DNA from: UBA7359 sp964523895
GTDB lineage: Bacteria > Pseudomonadota > Gammaproteobacteria > Eutrophobiales > Eutrophobiaceae
DNA: 37,164 nt
NCBI GenBank assembly: GCA_964523895.1
Contig: CAZGBJ010000024.1
Coordinates: forward strand, 1 to 37,164
Direction of reading: 5' to 3'
Below are positions 8,403 through 15,522 of this stretch, in pieces. Both the position numbers and the translations under genes were made by a program. The number at the start of each line of letters is the position of its first letter. Positions within the stretch are counted from its first letter, which is position 1. Under the pieces are notes generated by a model, which was not told the origin of the DNA, did no database searches, and saw nothing but the letters and a program-made list of their open reading frames with translations.

Positions 8403-8430
8403 AATTTATCTCCTTAATTGCAGAAAGTAT

Positions 8431-8946
8431 TTAACTTACTGGGAAACTGCTAGCAAAACGGCTAATCCATTCTTCGGTTAACTTTTCTCGGCTTAAAAAA
8501 GGCCCTTCTTTATAACGTTTGTCATTTAAGTAGAGTTCGATATGACATATTTGTTCAACGATTCTTAGTTTTGGTCCGTCTTCAATATTGAGAAGCCATA
8601 AGCCAATTTCATAATCATCGTCAGATTCTTTTATCATGACGACTTTACCGATAAAGTGATGAATCTCTTTTCGAGTAGGGATGGTGACTTCTATTATGCT
8701 GCCAGGTTTTTGATACTCTTTAGAAGAAAAGGTCAAACCAATATTCGAATTTTGAGTGATTTCAATTTTTGAGCGTTGCCAGAACCGTAAACGTCGAAAT
8801 TTAAGTGGGAATCGTTGCGGATGTTTAATAAAGCCTTCTAGCAAATCATTTTCAAAATTTGCCGGTTGGTCGCTTAAATTAGGCGGAAAAACTTTCCCAA
8901 TAGATGAGCGGTTTTGAGCATTACTTAGACTAACATTGGCTAACAT
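8431..8946 (-). CDS. PilZ-domain-family protein (atypical motif)
   Basis: 171 aa from the ATG at 8946, chosen over an in-frame ATG at 8967 because GGGAG sits 7 nt before it. Residues ~40-170 resemble a gammaproteobacterial PilZ subfamily with the order F-I-K-H-P, a beta-barrel containing QNSNIGLTF, GKVVMI...YEIGLWLLN, then VEQICHIELYL and a C-terminal EWISRFASSFP. The canonical (D/N)xSxxG c-di-GMP motif has Q at the first position, and the upstream RxxxR is not convincing. Binding of c-di-GMP is therefore uncertain and it may act as a protein-interaction module. It forms a probable bicistron with the 46-aa ORF downstream. Assignment is by pattern memory of the subfamily. Confidence 0.7.
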   Translation of the reverse strand: MLANVSLSNAQNRSSIGKVFPPNLSDQPANFENDLLEGFIKHPQRFPLKFRRLRFWQRSKIEITQNSNIGLTFSSKEYQKPGSIIEVTIPTRKEIHHFIGKVVMIKESDDDYEIGLWLLNIEDGPKLRIVEQICHIELYLNDKRYKEGPFLSREKLTEEWISRFASSFPVS

Positions 8947-9165
8947 TATGATCTCCCAATTAATCAAGCACTTATAAAGTAACTTTTAGAGGATAATGGA
9001 AGAAAAATCAAGTAAAAATATAAATATTTCATATATTTATAGAATATTCCTAATAATAATATTAGAATTTAATAACATAAAATTAACATAACATACTGAT
9101 TTTAATATATATTTATATTTATATGAATTTGATGGCAATTACTAGCAAGACTATTTTTTACTGTT

Positions 9166-9339
9166 TTAGCCTATATCATCGTCTGGATGAATATTGAGAG
9201 GCACGAGTTCTACTGTTGTTTCATTTGTTGCCACGTTTTCATCCCAAGTGTTAACTACAAGAAAAACTAATCCAGAAACAATTAGCAGTAATATAATGTC
9301 GTTCAGAAAATAATTTTTAAAATATGTTGTAAGCTTCAT
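9166..9339 (-). CDS. Small single-pass membrane protein (57 aa), not previously called
   Basis: ATG at 9339 is preceded by AAGGA at 7-nt spacing. The product begins MKLTTYFKNYFLNDIILLLI, giving a short basic N-terminus and then one hydrophobic segment (about residues 15-30). An acidic, Thr/Asn-rich tail ends PDDDIG. By the positive-inside rule the C-terminal ~27 residues should face the periplasm. No family recognised. It is flanked by AT-rich spacers on both sides (8968-9165 and 9340-9485), so it is probably its own transcription unit, divergent from the next gene, which also encodes a short membrane-anchored protein. Confidence 0.55.
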   Translation of the reverse strand: MKLTTYFKNYFLNDIILLLIVSGLVFLVVNTWDENVATNETTVELVPLNIHPDDDIG

Positions 9340-9485
9340 TGCAATATCCTTCGTATTAAACTGAATTTACGTTAATTAACGCAGGACGAATGAAGTTGTT
9401 GACAAAAACAGGAACTAGTTACGATTTTTCACAGCGATTTGTGAACTGTGTCAAAATATGAAGTTTATTTAATGAGGGTTTGTAA

Positions 9486-9998
9486 ATGAAAGCAATGGTA
9501 GGTTTGATTATTGCCATCTTGATTATCTTTGGTTTGAGATTATTTTGGCCATCAGCTGAATCTGATGTGAGTGAAGCACCACTAAAGGAAGAAATGAATG
9601 ACGCCACAAACGATCAAGTTAAAATATTGGAAGTAACGGAAGAAGGAAATGATTCTTCATCACAAGAATTGAATGCTGCGGGTGATGATGAAAGAACTAT
9701 ATTAATGACAGCAGAATATGAAATTCTGCAGCAAGAACGAAGGAAATTAAAACGTCATTTGGCTCGTTTAAAACATGATATGTGGGGACTTAAATTTTCT
9801 CCGGAAAAAGCGAAACAAATGAGTGTCACGGTTATGGGAGCTTCTAACGTACTTCGGAATCCTGATATGCTTGGCGCATTTTCAAATGTTGAGGGGATTA
9901 AAAATGAAATTGCGAAAATAAATTTTGCCGAGAAATCACTGCAAGAAGTAGATGAGATGATTGAGGCGAATCAGAGTGCTCGTAAAGAACAAGATTAA
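9486..9998 (+). CDS. Membrane-anchored coiled-coil protein of unknown function
   Basis: 170 aa. Residues 4-22 form an N-terminal membrane anchor (MVGLIIAILIIFGLRLFW). An acidic, low-complexity linker follows (~25-68), then a charged helical region (~74-170) with coiled-coil character. I do not recognise the family. The start is supported by GAGG about 8-9 nt before the ATG. Its stop codon overlaps the stop of the convergent mtaB gene (positions 9995-9998), leaving no room for an intergenic terminator. Confidence 0.75.
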   Translation: MKAMVGLIIAILIIFGLRLFWPSAESDVSEAPLKEEMNDATNDQVKILEVTEEGNDSSSQELNAAGDDERTILMTAEYEILQQERRKLKRHLARLKHDMWGLKFSPEKAKQMSVTVMGASNVLRNPDMLGAFSNVEGIKNEIAKINFAEKSLQEVDEMIEANQSARKEQD

Positions 9999-11272
9999 AT
10001 AAATTCAGCGATACCGTGACTGGCATTTTCAGTCACACCTGTAATCTTTACTTTAGAAATTTTATTTTCCAGTTCTGATGCATAAGTGTCTTTTAGTTCA
10101 ACACGAATAAAATTTTCTGTATAACCCATCCACTTATCATTCTCATTGCGTGCTTCCCAAAGCACAGCATGTGTTTTTCCAATTTGATTCATAAGAGATG
10201 ATTGACGCATTGAGTTACTGAGAATATGAAGTTGTTTGCTTCGTTCTTTTTTTATAGATGAGTCTACCTGATTGGCTAGTGTCGCAGCCTTTGTTCCTTC
10301 GCGTTTTGAGTAAGTAAAAATATGGATATGTGAGAATATAGTTTCTGCTATAAAATTAAGTGACTCTTGCCATTCTTCTTTTGTTTCGCCGGGAAAGCCA
10401 ACAATAATATCTGTTGTAAGATTAAAGTCAGGTATTTCCTTGCGCGCTTGTTGAATTATTTTCTTGTAATCATTTGTTTTACAGCGCCGAGCCATCCTTT
10501 TTAAAACACTATCACTGCCACTTTGTAACGGAAGGTGCATATGAGGCATTAGTCTTTTGTTTGAAAATAAAGAAAAAAATTCTTCGGGTAGATCCCATGG
10601 TTCTACAGAAGCAAGCCGTATTCTGGGGATGTCAGTGTTAGATAAAATCGTCTTAATAAGCTGGTAAAGATTTGAATCCAGTTCGCTACCGTATCCTCCA
10701 ACATGAACGCCGGTTAATACTATTTCCTGAACACCTTGTTGATGAAATTGATTTATGTCTTTAATAATATCGGTTTCTGTTCTGCTGCGTTCATTACCTC
10801 TGGCAACAGTAACGATACAAAAGGTACATCGATATCGGCAACCATCCTGTATTTTTATGAAAGCTCTATTTCTACCTCGCTTGAAAATACTGGCTTCACC
10901 GGGTTCTGTAGATAGTGCAGGCATAGTTTCAAAATTTAATTCTTTCAAAGCAATATCTACCAACTGATCTTTTTGTTGATTTTTTATCAGAAGATCAATG
11001 CCTGGAATATCATATTGAATTTTTTCATCGAGACTTGCATAACAACCGCTGACAACAAGTTTAGCTGTGGAGTTGTTCCGATGTGTTCGTCTTATTATCT
11101 GCCGTGATTTTTTTACGGCTTCCTGGGTAACTGCACAGGTATTAACTACCAGTAGATCTGCATGCTCAGGTTTGTCCGTTAAGCGATGTCCTTTTGACTG
11201 GAAATCTTCTGCCCAGGATTCGAGTTCGGCTTCATTCAAGCGACAGCCCAGCGTTTTTAAATGGATTTGCAT
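9995..11272 (-). CDS. mtaB: tRNA t6A37 methylthiotransferase MtaB
   Basis: 425 aa counting from the ATG at 11272. The upstream in-frame ATG (11338) adds 22 residues unlike the family, whereas MQIHLKTLGCRLN is the expected N-terminus. The three cysteines of the N-terminal UPF0004 cluster are C10, C46 (VNTCAV) and C77 (SGCYA). The radical-SAM cluster is C145-x3-C149-x2-C152 (GCRYRCTFC). A C-terminal TRAM-like region ends near residue 420. The enzyme converts t6A to ms2t6A at position 37 of ANN-decoding tRNAs using two [4Fe-4S] clusters and SAM. MiaB and RimO are excluded by the TLGCRLN start and GVHVGGYG motif. It lies downstream of the TPR gene. Confidence 0.93.
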   Translation of the reverse strand: MQIHLKTLGCRLNEAELESWAEDFQSKGHRLTDKPEHADLLVVNTCAVTQEAVKKSRQIIRRTHRNNSTAKLVVSGCYASLDEKIQYDIPGIDLLIKNQQKDQLVDIALKELNFETMPALSTEPGEASIFKRGRNRAFIKIQDGCRYRCTFCIVTVARGNERSRTETDIIKDINQFHQQGVQEIVLTGVHVGGYGSELDSNLYQLIKTILSNTDIPRIRLASVEPWDLPEEFFSLFSNKRLMPHMHLPLQSGSDSVLKRMARRCKTNDYKKIIQQARKEIPDFNLTTDIIVGFPGETKEEWQESLNFIAETIFSHIHIFTYSKREGTKAATLANQVDSSIKKERSKQLHILSNSMRQSSLMNQIGKTHAVLWEARNENDKWMGYTENFIRVELKDTYASELENKISKVKITGVTENASHGIAEFI

Positions 11273-11349
11273 GGCGCGTACTATACCCGTGATACTTAGA
11301 AATACATATTTATAGGCAGATTTTGTGCATCCACGCACTCAAGGCATTA

Positions 11350-12045
11350 TTAATTACTTGTTTTGGCTCTTAAAGCTTGAAGTAATGAATTATCAATAGT
11401 GCCACCAAGATTTTTCGATTGCTCAATCATTTCTTGTGATTTTATAAAATTTTCCTGAAGATAATAAGATTTTGCCCATGAATGGTAAACATAGGCGAGT
11501 AATCTCTGATTTGATGTTTGTGCTGCTACACTATATAAATTATTAGATGCATTAAACAATGCCGTTCTATCATTATCTTTTTTTAATAAGGCACATTGAC
11601 TGGACGTATGCGCATAATCTGCGAGAAAGCCATTTTCTTTTAATCCTTTTTCGTTAGCTAGCTTAAACATTTCATTGGCTTGACAAGATTGTTCTTCTTT
11701 ATTTAAAAGCAAACCAAAGCCAAGGTAAACGTAAGGATTCTCCGGATTTAATAACCAGGCCTGATTAAAACGATCCATTGATTTATCAAATTCCTTATTT
11801 GCATAATGTTCAAAACCACGTTCTACGTAACCTTCTGATGCGTGTTCACGGGTACCAAAACTTCGCGTTGCCTTTGCAATTAATGAATTATCTTGGACAA
11901 CAAAGTCAGGGTTCTTGCTCCTATCGGTGTTGCCGTACATTGGAAGTTGTTCTTCAAACTCCTCAGCAGAAGCGTGTAAAGAAATAACGAAAAAGAAACT
12001 TATGTTTATTAAAAAACTTATAAAGGAAGAGCCAGGTTTCATCAA
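11350..12045 (-). CDS. Exported TPR-like protein
   Basis: 231 aa with a signal peptide (MMKPGSSFISFLINISFFFV, cleavage probably after ASA near 27). Residues ~75-215 contain tetratricopeptide-type helix pairs: YVERGFEHYANKEFDKSMDR, then FNQAWLLNPENPYVYLGFGL, and later YVYHSWAKSYYLQENFIKSQ. Two cysteines in the repeats (SCQANEM and SQCALLK) might pair in the periplasm. Function unknown; TPR proteins mediate protein assembly. It lies immediately upstream of mtaB on the same strand and may share its transcript. Two adjacent ATGs (12045, 12042) make the exact start ambiguous by one residue. Confidence 0.75.
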   Translation of the reverse strand: MMKPGSSFISFLINISFFFVISLHASAEEFEEQLPMYGNTDRSKNPDFVVQDNSLIAKATRSFGTREHASEGYVERGFEHYANKEFDKSMDRFNQAWLLNPENPYVYLGFGLLLNKEEQSCQANEMFKLANEKGLKENGFLADYAHTSSQCALLKKDNDRTALFNASNNLYSVAAQTSNQRLLAYVYHSWAKSYYLQENFIKSQEMIEQSKNLGGTIDNSLLQALRAKTSN

Positions 12046-12055
12046 TATACCTAAT

Positions 12056-12074
12056 ATTATTACAGTGTAATAAT
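12056..12074. promoter_or_regulatory. Perfect 8-3-8 palindrome in divergent promoter region
   Basis: ATTATTAC-AGT-GTAATAAT, a perfect 19-bp dyad in the 92-bp spacer between the TPR gene (minus) and the S9 peptidase gene (plus). Size and position suit a dimeric repressor or activator site controlling one or both genes. No cognate regulator is encoded next to it, so assignment is tentative. Confidence 0.4.
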
Positions 12075-12137
12075 GCTTGTTCAGAGTCGTTTCGTTATTA
12101 TACGTGATTTAAACAATAAAAATGTAAGCTTATCAAT

Positions 12138-14075
12138 ATGTCTGAAAAACAAAAAGCCGCTTTTGGATCATGGGAATCACCCATCACAACAGATTTGATG
12201 CTTGGTGATAGTGTTGGATTAGGTGAAATTAGTATCTTTGCAGATGATGCATACTGGATTGAAATGCGTCCTCAGGAAAAAGGGCGTTATGTTGTTGTTA
12301 AATATTCTGCCGACGGACAGCAAACTGATGCAATTCCACCTGAATATAATGCGCGTTCACGCGTACATGAATATGGTGGAGGTTCTTATCTGATGACTGA
12401 GAAAGGTTTGGTCTTTACCAATTTCAGTGATCAAGCGCTTTATCTGGTTAATTCCAGTAATGACTGTTTTAAGCTAACAAATAATAAATCATGTCGCTAT
12501 GCAGACATGATTTATGACAAAAACAACAATAGATTGATTTGTGTACGTGAAGATCATTCCAATGAAAACATTGAAGCCATAAATACAATTGTCGCAGTGT
12601 CATTATCTGAATCAAAAAATGAAAAAATTCTGGTAGAAGGCGCGGACTTTTATTCCAATCCCAGAATTAGTCATGATGGAAAGCAACTCTGTTGGATTAG
12701 TTGGCAGCATCCTAATATGCCCTGGGATAATACTAGTCTAACTCTTGCTGATATAGATACTAGGGGCACCTTGGAAACACCACTGCATATCGCCGGTGGT
12801 GATAATGAAGCTATTTGCCAACCAGTATGGTCTCCTGATGACACACTTTACTTTGTTTCAGATAGAAGTAACTGGTGGAATCTCTATCGATTAATAAATA
12901 ATAGCAATGAATATAGTGTCGAAAATGTTATTGAAAGAGAAGCTGAGTTTGCCGTACCGCAATGGTCATTTCGTGAATGTAATTATGATTTCGTAAACGA
13001 AGATTCTGTTTTGGCAATCTATCGTCAGAATGGTTTGGCACATATTGCGTCAATAAATGTGAATGAAAAAACTTTGGAGACCTTAGATCTCTCATACACT
13101 GACTTTGAATCACTTGTATGCAATGAACATAAGTCATGGTTTCTTGCCGCTTCACCGACTAAATTCCCGTCTATTATCGAATATGACATAGAGCAGAAAA
13201 AAATAAAGGTACTGCGTAAAGCGAATAAACTTAACATTGATGAAAAAAATATCTCTATAGGTGAATCATTAAGTTTTCCGGTAGATAAGGAAAATAATGC
13301 ACATGCGTTTTTCTATCGTCCTAAAAATAATGAGTTCACGGGACTTGATGGTGAATTACCGCCATTAATTGTGATGAGTCATGGTGGCCCTACAGGTGAA
13401 TCACACAATGGTATTAAAATGGTAGCTCAGTTTTTTACCAGCCGTGGCTTTGCTGTACTAGATGTTAACTACGGTGGTAGTAGCGGCTACGGCAGAGCTT
13501 ATCGGCAACGTTTAAATGGAGAGTGGGGGATTGTTGATGTTAATGATTGCAGTAAAGCCGCTCTGTATGTTGCAGAACAAGCTTGGGTTGATAAACAACG
13601 ATTAGCAATTCGCGGTGGTAGTGCAGGGGGCTTTACCACATTAGCATCACTTGCATTTACTGATGTGTTTAAAGCCGGAGCTAGTCATTATGGGGTGAGT
13701 GATTTGGAAGCACTGGCAAAAGAAACACATAAATTTGAATCACGTTATCTTGATTCAATGATTGGTCAGTATCCCGAAGAACAAGAACGTTATAAAGCAC
13801 GTTCACCGGTGAATGCTGTTGAAGGTTTGAATTGTCCGGTTATTTTCTTTCAAGGTTTAGAAGATAAGATCGTATTACCCAATCAGGCAGAAATGATGGT
13901 CAATGCCCTAAAAGAAAAGGGTATTCCTGTTGCGTATATTGCCTATGAAGGAGAACAACACGGTTTTAGACAGGCAAAAAATATAAAACGAACTCTCGAA
14001 GCAGAATTGTATTTCTATTCAACGATATTTAATTTTGAGTGTTTTGATACAATTGAGCCAGTAGAATTTTTATGA
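12138..14075 (+). CDS. S9-family prolyl oligopeptidase / dipeptidyl aminopeptidase
   Basis: 645 aa and cytoplasmic (no signal peptide). The N-terminal ~380 residues form the beta-propeller, with repeats of the P-x-W/S-P-D-x-x-L-Y-F-V-S-D-R type (QPVWSPDDTLYFVSDRSN). The C-terminal alpha/beta-hydrolase domain has the oxyanion and nucleophile-elbow elements VMSHGGPTG, NYGGSSGYGR and GGSAGG. The catalytic triad reads Ser495, Asp576 (GLEDKIV) and His608 (GEQHGF), with family spacing. It probably cleaves short peptides; specificity is unknown. It is transcribed alone, divergent from the TPR gene. Confidence 0.93.
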   Translation: MSEKQKAAFGSWESPITTDLMLGDSVGLGEISIFADDAYWIEMRPQEKGRYVVVKYSADGQQTDAIPPEYNARSRVHEYGGGSYLMTEKGLVFTNFSDQALYLVNSSNDCFKLTNNKSCRYADMIYDKNNNRLICVREDHSNENIEAINTIVAVSLSESKNEKILVEGADFYSNPRISHDGKQLCWISWQHPNMPWDNTSLTLADIDTRGTLETPLHIAGGDNEAICQPVWSPDDTLYFVSDRSNWWNLYRLINNSNEYSVENVIEREAEFAVPQWSFRECNYDFVNEDSVLAIYRQNGLAHIASINVNEKTLETLDLSYTDFESLVCNEHKSWFLAASPTKFPSIIEYDIEQKKIKVLRKANKLNIDEKNISIGESLSFPVDKENNAHAFFYRPKNNEFTGLDGELPPLIVMSHGGPTGESHNGIKMVAQFFTSRGFAVLDVNYGGSSGYGRAYRQRLNGEWGIVDVNDCSKAALYVAEQAWVDKQRLAIRGGSAGGFTTLASLAFTDVFKAGASHYGVSDLEALAKETHKFESRYLDSMIGQYPEEQERYKARSPVNAVEGLNCPVIFFQGLEDKIVLPNQAEMMVNALKEKGIPVAYIAYEGEQHGFRQAKNIKRTLEAELYFYSTIFNFECFDTIEPVEFL

Positions 14076-14161
14076 AGGCACATGCAAAAATATTTGCGTT
14101 AGTTTCAGCGGAGTAAATGCTACAGAGACTGTTAGAAAATACTGTTACGCAAATTTTGAGT

Positions 14162-14371
14162 CTAATTTTTACATGCGTCAGCCAAACAGTTAGCTATAGC
14201 CGTCTGGGCTTTCTCGTTGCATTCAGATCGTTGAGCATCCGTTTTTGCTTTTGATTGGCAAGTTGTTAAAATATTTTTTGCCAATTCCAAACATTCAGCA
14301 CAAGGGCTTTCTGCATATGAAGATAGCGAGATCATACTGCTAAAAAATACAAGTAATGCGATTTTCTTCAT
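14162..14371 (-). CDS. Six-cysteine small periplasmic protein (twin CX10C)
   Basis: 69 aa from the ATG at 14371, preferred over ATG 14401 because it places a clean signal peptide at the N-terminus (MKKIALLVFFSSMISLSSYA, cleaved before ESP) and follows AGGAGA. The mature ~49 residues contain six cysteines at 24, 27, 38, 51, 62 and 67. The spacing is C-x2-C-x10-C-x12-C-x10-C-x4-C, with helical, Ala/Lys-rich sequence between. The two C-x10-C segments suggest a disulfide-stapled helical hairpin in the periplasm. Family not recognised. It lies between the peptidase and the isocitrate dehydrogenase gene, 22 bp downstream of the latter on the same strand, so it may be co-transcribed with it. Confidence 0.7.
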   Translation of the reverse strand: MKKIALLVFFSSMISLSSYAESPCAECLELAKNILTTCQSKAKTDAQRSECNEKAQTAIANCLADACKN

Positions 14372-14423
14372 TTTGGCTCTTTCTCCTGAAACTATTTTCA
14401 TTAACCAATGGTAAAGAGAGTTG

Positions 14424-15446
14424 TTAGTTTAAATAACTTATAACAGCAGCTGTATATTCTTTTGTATTAGCCGTGCCACCCAAATCACCTGTTCGGGTTT
14501 CTTTCTTTGCTAATGCTTCTTTAATCGCATCACGAAGCCGATCGCCTAATGGTTTTTCATCTACATGATCCAACATCATTGCTGCGGCGAGTAATAATGC
14601 GGTCGGGTTTGCTATGCCTTGACCGGCGATATCCGGGGCAGTGCCATGCACTGCTTCAAATATTGCAGCGTCTTTGCCGATATTACCTCCGGGCGCGAGT
14701 CCCAAGCCACCTATCAAGCCAGCAATTTCATCGGAGAGGATGTCACCAAACATATTAGTCGTTAATAACATATCAAACTGAGATGGATTTGTGACCAATT
14801 GCATTGCAGTGTTATCAACAATACGATCTTCGATTATGAGTTTGTCTTCATATTCTTTAGCAACCTCTAATGCAGTTTCAAGGAACAGTCCGGTCAGTTT
14901 TTTTAATATATTCGCTTTATGAATAATAGTGACTTTTTTACGATTGTTCTTGATCGCATAGTCAAAGGTATATTTTGCAATTCGGCGGCAGCCGGAACGG
15001 GTAATGATGCCTGACGCCTCTGCTACTGCCTTTGGGTCATCATCAATTGGAATATAGTGTTCAACACCGACATAAAGTCCTTCTGTATTTTCTCGTATTA
15101 ACACTAAATCGATATCATCATACTTACGACGGTCATGTAGATAGGAAATAGCAGGACGGACATTGGCGTAGAGTTTAAATTCTTCTCTAAGACGAACGTT
15201 GGCTGAACGAAAACCTTCACCTATTGGAGTTTCCAGCGGTGCTTTTAAAGCAAGTTTCGTTTTATGGATATTATCGATCATTGCTTGTGGTAATGGATCG
15301 CCTTCTTCTTCGAAAGCTGACATGCCAGCTTTGAATCGATGCCATTCGAATTTAGCACCAAGTGCTTCGAGAATTTCTACAGTTGAGTCAAGTATCTCTG
15401 GCCCAATACCATCGCCTTCAATTAATGTTGCGGGTGTTGTTTTAAT
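14424..15446 (-). CDS. Isocitrate dehydrogenase (probably NAD-dependent), AUU start
   Basis: The first in-frame ATG (15323) would remove the conserved N-terminus. Reading upstream restores it: (M)IKTTPATLIEGDGIGPEILD, with the nucleotide-binding GDGIGPE motif. The only suitable initiation codon after the upstream stop is ATT at 15446-15444, with GGGAG exactly 7 nt before it, giving 340 aa. Other family hallmarks: LYANVRPA, LIRENTEGLYVG, NMFGDILSDEIAGLIGG, GLAPGGNIG and EAVHGTAPDIAGQGIANP. It catalyses oxidative decarboxylation of isocitrate in the TCA cycle; isopropylmalate or homoisocitrate dehydrogenase is a less likely alternative within the same superfamily. NAD rather than NADP preference is inferred from similarity to the short (~340 aa) enzyme class. 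The last gene of its unit is probably the six-cysteine protein. Confidence 0.88.
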   Translation of the reverse strand: MKTTPATLIEGDGIGPEILDSTVEILEALGAKFEWHRFKAGMSAFEEEGDPLPQAMIDNIHKTKLALKAPLETPIGEGFRSANVRLREEFKLYANVRPAISYLHDRRKYDDIDLVLIRENTEGLYVGVEHYIPIDDDPKAVAEASGIITRSGCRRIAKYTFDYAIKNNRKKVTIIHKANILKKLTGLFLETALEVAKEYEDKLIIEDRIVDNTAMQLVTNPSQFDMLLTTNMFGDILSDEIAGLIGGLGLAPGGNIGKDAAIFEAVHGTAPDIAGQGIANPTALLLAAAMMLDHVDEKPLGDRLRDAIKEALAKKETRTGDLGGTANTKEYTAAVISYLN

Positions 15447-15522
15447 GACAGCTCTCCCTATATGTTCTTTTTTCTTCTAAAACTCCCCGTTTCAGAATGT
15501 CGAATTAAATATTTAAATAATA

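Noticed and set aside
8968..9165. Very AT-rich block considered as an origin or attachment site
   Set aside because: No iterons, DnaA boxes, integrase or flanking repeats were seen; best regarded as plain intergenic DNA.
14072..14116. 14-codon ORF overlapping the S9 peptidase stop as ATGA
   Set aside because: Too short, and no additional evidence for translation beyond the overlap.
15199..15480. Plus-strand 93-aa ORF across the isocitrate dehydrogenase start
   Set aside because: Antisense to the conserved N-terminal coding region of the dehydrogenase; no RBS or recognisable product.
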